Assembly (NCBI GenBank): GCA_910578075.1
Contig: CAJTPK010000026.1
Span: 1-50,322 of the forward strand
Source of the DNA: an uncultured Muribaculaceae bacterium
GTDB lineage: Bacteria; Bacteroidota; Bacteroidia; Bacteroidales; Muribaculaceae
DNA: 50,322 nucleotides
Reading direction: 5' to 3'
Positions 1 through 6,479 of this stretch are shown piece by piece; the stretch's first letter is position 1, and each line of letters begins with the position of its first letter. The notes beneath the pieces are model-generated. The model ran no database searches, was not told where the DNA came from, and saw only the letters and a program-made list of their open reading frames with translations. A program made the translations under genes and the position numbers.

Positions 1-50
1 GCACGTGATTTGTAATCTCGGGGTCGTTGGTTCGAATCCGACAAGAGGCT
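1..50 (+). tRNA. tRNA-Thr (TGT), 3' part only
   Basis: The window begins inside this tRNA. The anticodon stem-loop is at 4-20, with loop TTTGTAA (9-15) and anticodon TGT at 11-13. The T arm is GTTGG / TTCGAAT / CCGAC (26-42). The 3' acceptor strand is AAGAGGC (43-49) with discriminator T at 50. CCA is not encoded. The anticodon stem carries a T-T mismatch at its third pair. The D arm and 5' acceptor strand lie outside the window. Confidence 0.9.
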
Positions 51-64
51 CGAAATGTTTTTCA

Positions 65-72
65 TAATTTTG
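65..72 (+). promoter_or_regulatory. Candidate -7 box for DUF4286-ruvC
   Basis: TAATTTTG fits the Bacteroidota -7 consensus TAnnTTTG and lies about 60 nt before the DUF4286 start. A matching -33 TTTG is not evident, because that position falls at the end of the tRNA gene. Confidence 0.35.
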
Positions 73-130
73 TTTTGGCGGTGTGTTTTTCTATAAAGCA
101 TACCGTTTTTTTATAACATAGACTCTGATA

Positions 131-439
131 ATGCTGATACATAACGCCACATTTATGGTCGCTCCGGAGCGGGGTGCGGAATTTATCGACTGGTTTGTGC
201 CATTGGCGCGTAAAGCCGGTCCGGAGGGGAAATGCCGAGTTTCCGTGATGCGTCAGGCGGGGGGCACAGCCGCGACAGACGGCCAGGCTCTGAGCGTGGC
301 GTTTCAGGCAGAGTTTGAGACTATGGATGAAATCGGGGTATGGACCGGGAAACGACTGCGACCTCTTGTCGCTGCATTCGAGCGTCGGTTCGCTCCGGAA
401 GCTATGGTATTTACCTCGGTGTTTGAAGTGATTGAATAG
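131..439 (+). CDS. DUF4286 family protein
   Basis: A 102-aa cytosolic protein without signal peptide or membrane segment. It opens with a strand resembling the DUF4286 N-terminus (MLIHNATFMV), has the cysteine-arginine-valine segment near residues 35-39, and ends in a strand with FEVIE. This matches the small Bacteroidota DUF4286 family (about 100 aa), which commonly sits directly before ruvC, as here. The biochemical role is unknown; the alpha/beta makeup suggests a ferredoxin-like or dimeric alpha-beta barrel fold, which is inference. The next gene starts 48 nt downstream after a perfect 20-nt palindrome, so co-transcription is likely but could be modulated there. Family assignment is fairly sure; function is not. 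Confidence 0.75.
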   Translation: MLIHNATFMVAPERGAEFIDWFVPLARKAGPEGKCRVSVMRQAGGTAATDGQALSVAFQAEFETMDEIGVWTGKRLRPLVAAFERRFAPEAMVFTSVFEVIE

Positions 440-450
440 TTTTTTTGATA

Positions 451-470
451 GAAGTTGTTTAAACAACTTC
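451..470. repeat. Perfect 20-nt palindrome between DUF4286 and ruvC
   Basis: GAAGTTGTTTAAACAACTTC reads identically on both strands and follows a run of seven T. It lies 11 nt after the DUF4286 stop and 17 nt before the ruvC ATG. It could be a protein-binding site or a weak hairpin. It is not a textbook terminator because no T tract follows on the plus strand. Confidence 0.6.
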
Positions 471-487
471 ATAGGATAAGGAACGTA

Positions 488-1072
488 ATGGAGGAGAGCG
501 TAAGGAAATATGAGCGCGTGATCATGGGGATCGACCCCGGAACAAATGTGATGGGGTATGGTGTGCTTGGCGTGAACGGCAAGAAGCCGGAGGTGATTGT
601 GATGGGTGTTATCCAGCTAAGTAAATTCGAGAGCCACTACAAGCGTCTGCACCGCATATTCGAGCGGGTTACTGGTCTTGTGGAGCAGTATCTGCCTGAT
701 GAGCTCGCCATAGAGGCACCATTCTTCGGAAAGAATGTGCAGTCGATGCTGAAGTTAGGAAGAGCGCAGGGTGTCGCCATGGCGGCTGCTCTTAGCCGGG
801 ATATACCCATCGCGGAATATGCGCCGTTGTCGATCAAGCAATCCGTGACAGGCACCGGATCTGCATCCAAAGAGAGTGTGGCGGAGATGCTGAAGCGCAC
901 TTTGAATATACCCCCCGACCATATGCCCCATCTTCTTGATGCGACTGATGCCCTTGCCGCAGCCCTGACTCATTTCTATATGACCGGACGACCGCCGATA
1001 GGCAAGGGACCTAAATCTTGGAAAGATTTCATAGCAAAAAATCCGGATAAGATCGCACCGCGTCTCAGATGA
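488..1072 (+). CDS. ruvC: Crossover junction endodeoxyribonuclease RuvC
   Basis: RuvC resolves Holliday junctions by paired nicks within the RuvABC complex. The 194-aa protein has the RNase H-like fold signatures: GIDPGTN with catalytic Asp16, the IEAPFFGKN segment with the second acidic residue near 80, and the C-terminal LLDATDALAAALTH segment carrying the remaining acidic residues. Length is normal for Bacteroidota (about 185-195 aa). The reading frame stays open back to a TTG at 455, but ATG 488 is preferred because the upstream frame runs through the 20-nt palindrome and adds no conserved residues. It follows DUF4286 in the usual order. No ruvA or ruvB is in the window. Confidence 0.93.
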   Translation: MEESVRKYERVIMGIDPGTNVMGYGVLGVNGKKPEVIVMGVIQLSKFESHYKRLHRIFERVTGLVEQYLPDELAIEAPFFGKNVQSMLKLGRAQGVAMAAALSRDIPIAEYAPLSIKQSVTGTGSASKESVAEMLKRTLNIPPDHMPHLLDATDALAAALTHFYMTGRPPIGKGPKSWKDFIAKNPDKIAPRLR

Positions 1073-1077
1073 GGTGG

Positions 1078-1110
1078 TTTGCAATTGTTTCGGAGATAAT
1101 TTTAATTTTG
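1078..1110 (+). promoter_or_regulatory. Bacteroidota-type promoter of the alpha-galactosidase gene
   Basis: TTTG (1078-1081), 21 bp, then TAATTTTG (1103-1110), matching the -33/-7 consensus. Transcription would start near 1117, about 20 nt before the coding start. Confidence 0.6.
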
Positions 1111-1136
1111 AATAGAACTAATAATTATAAAATATC

Positions 1137-3344
1137 ATGAAGAATATTCTGTTTTCATGCGGAATGTGTGCGCTTTATGTTGGTGCTGTTGCGTATGCCG
1201 CGCCGGGAGATGTGCATGTGTTGAGTTCCGATAAGAATTCGCTGGTAATAACCGCAAAACCGGGTGATGGCCAGGCTCAGTATCAATATTTCGGGCCGCG
1301 TGTTTCGGAAGGCGATGTGACAGGTCTGTTTGACGCAAGATCTAATTACTCAACGAATACCCTACCGTTATTCGGTATGGATTCCAGAGGAGAGAAGGCT
1401 CTGGCGGTCGAGATGCCGGATGGCAACATGAGCATCGATCTGAAAATTGAGAATGCGCAGCGCACCTCTGACGATAAGGGTGAGTTGCTTACAGTCACGT
1501 ATAAGGATAAGTTCTATCCTGTGACCGTAAAACAGTTTTTCCGCCGTTATGCAGACACAGATGTGTTCTCCACATGGACAGAGATTGCCAACAATGGAAA
1601 GAAAGGTGATGTCAAGCTGCTGACATTCGCCAGCGCTAATGTTCCTGTCACGCGTGGTGACAATTATCTGACACAATTCCATGGTATCTGGGCAGAGGAA
1701 GGTTCGATGAATGAGGCTCCACTCCCCAATGGGCAGAGCGTTATCTCGGCAACTTCAGGATTGCGTACAGCTTTTGATTCTAATCCCGGATTCATGATTT
1801 CCACCGGTGGAAAGGCTACCGAGTCAAAGGGTGATGTGTTCGGAGGCAATCTGCTCTGGAGCGGTAACCATAGGACTAAAATCACGGCAGACAACCACCG
1901 TGTGACTGTGCTCAGCGGTATAAATGAAGATATGTCTTCGTTCAATCTGAAACCTGGCCAGACGTTCACCACGCCGGAGTTTATCATGACATTCTCCAAC
2001 GAGGGTAAGGGTGGTGTCAGCCGTGCCTTCCACAAATGGGGCAGAAAATATGGCATGGCTCATGGTGATGTGGCACGCGATATTCTTCTCAACAGCTGGG
2101 AAGGTGTGTATTTCAAGGTTAATCAGGAGACAATGGACCAGATGATGGGTGATATCGCTGCTCTCGGTGGCGAGTTGTTTGTTATGGATGACGGTTGGTT
2201 TGGCGACAAATATCCCCGTGACAATGACCATACGAGTCTCGGTGACTGGATGGTCTGCGAAAAGAAGCTTCCCCAGGGCGTGAAGGGATTGACCGATGCT
2301 GCAAAACGTCATGGCATAAAATTCGGTATCTGGATTGAGCCTGAGATGGTGAATACAAAGAGTGAACTCTTTGAGAAGCATCCTGAATGGACTCTTCAGA
2401 ACCGCAACCGCGAGATTACACAGGGTCGCGGAGGCACACAGGCTGTGCTTGACCTTTGCAATCCAAAGGTTCAGGATTATGTATTCTCGATTACAGATAA
2501 TCTTCTGCGAGAGAATCCGGAGATCGCTTACATCAAATGGGACTGCAATGCCGATATCATGAACTACGGTTCATTATACCTGCCTAAGAATGAGCAGAGT
2601 GAGCTTTATATCCGTTATCAGCAAGGATTGCACAGCGTGCTCGACCGCATACGCGAGAAATATCCCGATGTTGTGATACAGCTATGCTCCAGCGGTGGCG
2701 GACGCGCGTCTTACGGATTGCTGCCCTGGTTTGATGAATTCTGGACCAGCGACAACACTGACGCCTACCAGCGCATTTTCCTGCAGTGGGGAGCGAGCCA
2801 TTTTTATCCGGCTATAGCACAGGCCTCGCATGTCAGTGCCAGCCCCAATCACCAGACCAAACGTGAGATTCCTTTGAAATTCCGCTTTGATGTCGCCATG
2901 ACCGGTCGTCTTGGTATGGAGATCCAACCCAAGGATATGACTGATGAAGAGAAAGAATTCTCAAAACGGGCCATAGCCGCATATAAGCAGATAAGACCGG
3001 TAGTTCAGTTTGGCGACCAATATCGTTTGATTTCCCCTTACGACAATGGTTCTGTGGCTGCATTGATGTATGTTGATGAGAAGAAAGACCACGCGGCAGT
3101 GTTTGCATATCGTATGAACTATCTGAAAGAGCAGGGAGTACCCAAGCTTCGTCTTGATGGCGTGGATGAGAACAAAAACTATCGTATCAAGGACCTGACA
3201 CCGCTCAATCCCAAGAAACCGAGCAAGCTCGATGGCAAGGTGGTCAGCGGACGCATACTCAAGAATGCAGGTCTCGACCTCGGCGATTCCCGTACCCTCG
3301 GCCGCCCCTGGTCAAGTATCGCCCTTGAGCTGACAGCGGAATAA
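1137..3344 (+). CDS. Secreted GH36 alpha-galactosidase
   Basis: Hydrolyses terminal alpha-1,6-galactosides (raffinose-family sugars, galactomannan side chains). The 735-aa protein has an N-terminal signal peptide (residues 1-22, cleavage after AYA), an N-terminal beta-supersandwich domain (about 25-300), a (beta/alpha)8 catalytic domain (about 310-660) and a C-terminal beta domain. Clan GH-D landmarks are visible: FVMDDGWFG, GIWIEPEMV, the nucleophile motif KWDCN with Asp469, and the acid/base motif SDNTD with Asp539. Length and order fit GH36. It has its own promoter and a long terminal hairpin, so it appears monocistronic. No transporter or SusCD pair is adjacent; the product is probably periplasmic. 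Confidence 0.92.
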   Translation: MKNILFSCGMCALYVGAVAYAAPGDVHVLSSDKNSLVITAKPGDGQAQYQYFGPRVSEGDVTGLFDARSNYSTNTLPLFGMDSRGEKALAVEMPDGNMSIDLKIENAQRTSDDKGELLTVTYKDKFYPVTVKQFFRRYADTDVFSTWTEIANNGKKGDVKLLTFASANVPVTRGDNYLTQFHGIWAEEGSMNEAPLPNGQSVISATSGLRTAFDSNPGFMISTGGKATESKGDVFGGNLLWSGNHRTKITADNHRVTVLSGINEDMSSFNLKPGQTFTTPEFIMTFSNEGKGGVSRAFHKWGRKYGMAHGDVARDILLNSWEGVYFKVNQETMDQMMGDIAALGGELFVMDDGWFGDKYPRDNDHTSLGDWMVCEKKLPQGVKGLTDAAKRHGIKFGIWIEPEMVNTKSELFEKHPEWTLQNRNREITQGRGGTQAVLDLCNPKVQDYVFSITDNLLRENPEIAYIKWDCNADIMNYGSLYLPKNEQSELYIRYQQGLHSVLDRIREKYPDVVIQLCSSGGGRASYGLLPWFDEFWTSDNTDAYQRIFLQWGASHFYPAIAQASHVSASPNHQTKREIPLKFRFDVAMTGRLGMEIQPKDMTDEEKEFSKRAIAAYKQIRPVVQFGDQYRLISPYDNGSVAALMYVDEKKDHAAVFAYRMNYLKEQGVPKLRLDGVDENKNYRIKDLTPLNPKKPSKLDGKVVSGRILKNAGLDLGDSRTLGRPWSSIALELTAE

Positions 3345-3374
3345 GCATATATCCCAACTACGCATCATATTACA

Positions 3375-3421
3375 ACAATCGGCATGAATTGTGAGCTAGA
3401 CTCACAATTCATGCCGATTGT
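3375..3421 (+). terminator. Long perfect hairpin after the alpha-galactosidase gene
   Basis: A 21-bp perfect stem (3375-3395 with 3401-3421) around the loop CTAGA, followed by GCTTTTG. The T tract is short, but position and stability support a transcription terminator. Confidence 0.7.
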
Positions 3422-3550
3422 GCTTTTGTGCATTTCTATGTGGACAAGAATAACTAACGGTCATCGGTAGCAGTTATTTATCATGATTTATACAACATAT
3501 CATGTAATCATTACGTTTTAATTGTAAAAGTTATTTTAAATGCTTGAAAA

Positions 3551-3582
3551 TTTGACTTAATAGAAATAAAACATTAACTTTG
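3551..3582 (+). promoter_or_regulatory. Promoter of the 44-aa/160-aa gene pair
   Basis: TTTG (3551-3554), 20 bp, TAACTTTG (3575-3582): an excellent match to the Bacteroidota vegetative promoter. It lies 37 nt before the first start codon. Confidence 0.65.
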
Positions 3583-3618
3583 CGCATAGCAATCAAACAA
3601 AATATAAAACTAATAGTT

Positions 3619-3753
3619 ATGACTCGAACCATCACCATTAAAAAGCCGTCTCAAAGGATGATTCAGGTCTTTGATTCCTTAAGAGAAAAGAAACAGCAAC
3701 AGATTGAGAAGTTGACTAATAAGAAAGAATGTGTCTTTACAGTAAAAGTGTAA
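3619..3753 (+). CDS. 44-aa basic protein, antitoxin-like partner
   Basis: A small open frame (ATG 3619, TAA 3751-3753) encoding 44 aa. It starts with a strand-like segment TRTITIKK, followed by a long charged helix rich in Lys, Gln and Glu (about residues 11-36), and ends in a short strand. This strand-helix layout with net positive charge recalls the DNA-binding part of ribbon-helix-helix antitoxins, but the protein is too short for confident assignment. A consensus promoter lies just upstream, and the next start codon follows the stop by a single base, so the two genes are almost certainly translationally coupled. Function is unknown; antitoxin or autoregulator is inference. Confidence 0.6.
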   Translation: MTRTITIKKPSQRMIQVFDSLREKKQQQIEKLTNKKECVFTVKV

Positions 3754-3754
3754 T

Positions 3755-4237
3755 ATGGACATATCTTTTGACATATATAACGATAAGGGCGATCAAGTTA
3801 GGGTCGCCCTTTCGTATTACGATACAGAAATTCTTCAAGCATTTACAAACGACTCGCTTACACTAACACTTGTTTTCTATGATGTGACTTTAGTTCGGAT
3901 ATCAGGAAATCAAACCTTAGGAATACAGACACTACAGGCAATCAGTGATGTGCTGTTTCGATTCATGAGTGAAAATGACAATGTTGTTTTATGTTTCTAT
4001 TGTGACGATTTGACTGATGTGGTACGTCATCATAAGGAACTCACTCCTCAGGAATATAGAAGTCGTTTGTTCTCAAGGATGTTCGATAAGTATGTTCAAG
4101 CTAATGATATTACAGATATCGTGAATTACGGTATCAGGATTGAAGATAATAACAGTCCAAGATTCGCGCATTTTATTACACCGGTGAAGTATCTGTCGGC
4201 AGTAAAAATATTGGGAGAAATTATAATGGAGAAATAG
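3755..4237 (+). CDS. 160-aa protein of unknown function, possible toxin
   Basis: A soluble alpha/beta protein without signal peptide. The N-terminal half is strand-rich (residues 1-60), including RISGNQTLGIQTL. The middle part (about 65-125) reads LFRFMSENDNVVLCFYCDD followed by a charged helix with SRLFSRMFDKY. That central pattern recalls a Bacteroidota family of about 150 aa (DUF6169-like) found beside a short upstream frame, but this recall is unverified. The gene is visibly more AT-rich than its neighbours (ruvC, GH36, deoC), consistent with horizontal acquisition. One base separates it from the upstream 44-aa gene. A toxin-antitoxin role is an inference from layout only; an orphan housekeeping role cannot be excluded. 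Confidence 0.6.
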   Translation: MDISFDIYNDKGDQVRVALSYYDTEILQAFTNDSLTLTLVFYDVTLVRISGNQTLGIQTLQAISDVLFRFMSENDNVVLCFYCDDLTDVVRHHKELTPQEYRSRLFSRMFDKYVQANDITDIVNYGIRIEDNNSPRFAHFITPVKYLSAVKILGEIIMEK

Positions 4238-4301
4238 CACATAGTAACACATATGTGGCGGTATTGGGGTGTTTTGTGGTGATTTTGGTGGTGGTTTTGA
4301 T

Positions 4302-4332
4302 TTTGACTTTTGGGAATAAATCGATATATTTG
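4302..4332 (+). promoter_or_regulatory. Promoter upstream of deoC / leader RNA
   Basis: TTTG (4302-4305), 19 bp, TATATTTG (4325-4332). The start site would be near 4338, leaving a leader of about 140 nt before deoC. Confidence 0.6.
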
Positions 4333-4337
4333 CAAGT

Positions 4338-4403
4338 TGAACAACAGCGCTGTTGCGGGAGATGATATGCTTTGGAGAATTTAACCAAGGTTAAATTTTT
4401 GAT
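4338..4403 (+). other. Structured deoC leader or small RNA candidate
   Basis: Downstream of the 4302-4332 promoter are a 14-nt palindrome (4342-4355; CAACA-GCGC-TGTTG as a hairpin) and a second inverted repeat (4378-4386 with 4389-4397) followed by five T (4396-4400). Together they could end a transcript of about 65 nt or form an attenuator in the deoC leader. This is not a recognised riboswitch class. Confidence 0.3.
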
Positions 4404-4477
4404 TTTCACGGAATAAAGCGCGGATCATTTGTTGTAATATTTATAACCGAACATAAATTATATATAATACAATTCTT

Positions 4478-5356
4478 ATGGACAGATACCAGAAAACACT
4501 TGCAGAAAGCAGTGTCATCGAGGATGATGCAGTTGTTGCCGCTGAAGTAAAGAAAATCGTGGAGGAATCCGGTAAATATGCTACTCCGGAGGTATATCAG
4601 TTCCTTTTCAGCTCCATCGACCTTACCACGCTGAGCACGGAAGACAGCGTGCGCAGCGTATCGAAATTCACTCAGCGCGTCAATGATTTTGACAATGACT
4701 ATCCTCAGTTCAAGAATGTAGCCGCAATCTGCGTATACAGCAATTTCGCAGAGGTTGTAAAGGCTAATCTTGATGTAGAGGGTGTAGATATCGCCGTTGT
4801 GGCAGGCGGTTTCCCGTCAAGCCAGACTTTCGATGCTGTCAAGGTTGCAGATGTTGCCATGGCGGTTGAAGGTGGTGCCAATGAGGTTGACATCGTGATG
4901 AATGTCGGACGTTTCCTCGATGAGAATTATGAGGATCTGTGCGATGAGATCATCGAGCTGAAACATACAGCCCGCGATGCCAAGCTCAAGGTAATCCTCG
5001 AGACCGGATGCCTCAAGACCGCTGCCAATATCAAGAAGGCATCGATCCTTTCGATGTATAGCGGAGCGGATTTCATCAAGACATCCACCGGTAAGATCTA
5101 CAGTGGTGCCTCACTTGAGGCTGCATATGTGATGTGCCAGGCAATCAAGGAATATTATGACAAGACAGGCCGCAAGGTAGGTTTCAAGGCAGCCGGTGGT
5201 GTCCGCACATCGGAGGAGGCTCTTCACTACTACGCAGTGGTGAAAGAAGTGCTCGGTGATGAATGGCTCAATCAGGATCTTTTCCGCATCGGGGCAAGCA
5301 GCCTTGCAAATAATCTTCTCGCCACAATGACAGGCGAAGAGGTGAAATATTTCTGA
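4478..5356 (+). CDS. deoC: Deoxyribose-phosphate aldolase
   Basis: Cleaves 2-deoxyribose 5-phosphate into acetaldehyde and glyceraldehyde 3-phosphate, the last step of deoxynucleoside breakdown. The 292-aa TIM-barrel protein has the class I aldolase signatures: VVAGGFPSSQ, NEVDIVMNVG, the Schiff-base segment FIKTSTGK with Lys201, and GFKAAGGVR with the second active-site Lys237. Length fits the longer DeoC type (about 290 aa), with an N-terminal helical extension. It is the first gene of a same-strand series leading into a secreted nuclease-fold enzyme, an outer-membrane receptor and surface lipoproteins. That placement links deoxyribose catabolism to uptake of DNA-derived material. No deoA, deoB or deoD lies nearby. 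Confidence 0.95.
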   Translation: MDRYQKTLAESSVIEDDAVVAAEVKKIVEESGKYATPEVYQFLFSSIDLTTLSTEDSVRSVSKFTQRVNDFDNDYPQFKNVAAICVYSNFAEVVKANLDVEGVDIAVVAGGFPSSQTFDAVKVADVAMAVEGGANEVDIVMNVGRFLDENYEDLCDEIIELKHTARDAKLKVILETGCLKTAANIKKASILSMYSGADFIKTSTGKIYSGASLEAAYVMCQAIKEYYDKTGRKVGFKAAGGVRTSEEALHYYAVVKEVLGDEWLNQDLFRIGASSLANNLLATMTGEEVKYF

Positions 5357-5380
5357 TGCGATCACGACAAACATCCGTAT

Positions 5381-6436
5381 ATGAAAACTAACCGTATTAT
5401 GACACTGGCGCTGGCTCTCCTTCTCGGAGTGTCGGCATCAGTGTCTGCTTATGCTCAGGAGCGTAAGATGTACCGCACTTTCGGTGTGGCTTTCTATAAC
5501 CTTGAGAACCTCTTCGATACAATCAATAACAACGGCAAATATGACTTTGAGTTCTCTCCGCAGGGCTCTTACCGTTGGGACGGTGCGAAGTATTGGAAGA
5601 AAATAAACAACATCGCTTATTCGATCTCGCAGATGACCACCAAGACCACGCCTATAGGTCCGGCTGTGATTGGTGTCAGCGAGATCGAGAACATTACCGT
5701 TCTTCAGGACCTTGTGAAGGCTGATGCCATAAAGGAATGGAATCTGCAGATCTGCCATCACGACTCTCCTGACGCCCGTGGTGTGGATGTAGGTCTTCTC
5801 TATAATCCCAAGCTGTTCCGGGTGATCAATGTCACCAACCATCGTCTTGTGGTGCCGGAGCTTCCCCGTTTCAAGACCCGCGACCAGATGTGTGTTGTCG
5901 GTCTGATGGGCGGAAGCCGTGTGGCTGTTATAGTAAACCACTGGCCATCACGTCGCGGAGGTGAGAAAGAGAGCAGCTGGCTTCGCGAGGCTGCGGCTTC
6001 ATTGAGCCGATCCATCGCCGATTCCCTCTATAAGATCGATCCCAAGATGGGTGTGATTGTCATGGGTGACCTCAACGACGACCCGCACAACAAGAGCGTG
6101 GCGGAGACACTCGGTGCTGTAAAGAAGATTGCCGATACAAAAGAGGGTGGCTTCTTCAATCCTTTCTGGGAGAAACTGGACAAAGGTATCGGTTCCTATA
6201 TCTATCGCGGTGGCTGGGATCTGTTTGACCAGATTATCGTTAACAAAAACCTTGTGGACGGAGCCTGCGGTCTTAAATTCCGCGGCGCGGAGGTGCTTAA
6301 CAAACCTTTCCTCATTCAGGAGGATGGTCAATACAAGGGCTATCCCAAGCGAACCTTCTCATCCGGCGCGTGGAACGGCGGCTTCTCCGATCACCTTCCC
6401 ACGGAGATCTATCTCGTGCAGGAAGTGCGCAAATAA
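5381..6436 (+). CDS. Secreted endonuclease/exonuclease/phosphatase-fold enzyme
   Basis: A metal-dependent phosphodiesterase of the EEP superfamily (DNase I-like fold). The 351-aa protein has a signal peptide (cleavage after AYA, about residue 25) and the ordered family motifs: FYNLENLFD, GVSEIEN with the metal-binding Glu, NHWPSRRGG, GDLNDDP and the C-terminal FSDHLP with the catalytic Asp-His. The substrate is not decided by sequence; nucleic acid, nucleotide and sphingolipid phosphoesters are all known in the superfamily. It begins 24 nt after deoC and ends 43 nt before the receptor gene, so the three are probably co-transcribed. With deoC upstream and endonuclease I genes downstream, a DNase or nucleotidase acting in the periplasm or outside is the best inference. 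Confidence 0.88.
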   Translation: MKTNRIMTLALALLLGVSASVSAYAQERKMYRTFGVAFYNLENLFDTINNNGKYDFEFSPQGSYRWDGAKYWKKINNIAYSISQMTTKTTPIGPAVIGVSEIENITVLQDLVKADAIKEWNLQICHHDSPDARGVDVGLLYNPKLFRVINVTNHRLVVPELPRFKTRDQMCVVGLMGGSRVAVIVNHWPSRRGGEKESSWLREAAASLSRSIADSLYKIDPKMGVIVMGDLNDDPHNKSVAETLGAVKKIADTKEGGFFNPFWEKLDKGIGSYIYRGGWDLFDQIIVNKNLVDGACGLKFRGAEVLNKPFLIQEDGQYKGYPKRTFSSGAWNGGFSDHLPTEIYLVQEVRK

Positions 6437-6479
6437 TGTGAACACAATAACAAAGAATACTTTTTTAGATTAGACAATT

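Noticed and set aside
455..487. TTG-started N-terminal extension of ruvC
   Set aside because: It runs through the 20-nt palindrome and adds 11 unconserved residues; ATG 488 fits the family.
3375..3421. CRISPR-like or mobile-element end
   Set aside because: Single 21-bp inverted repeat with a 5-nt loop directly after a gene; terminator is simpler.
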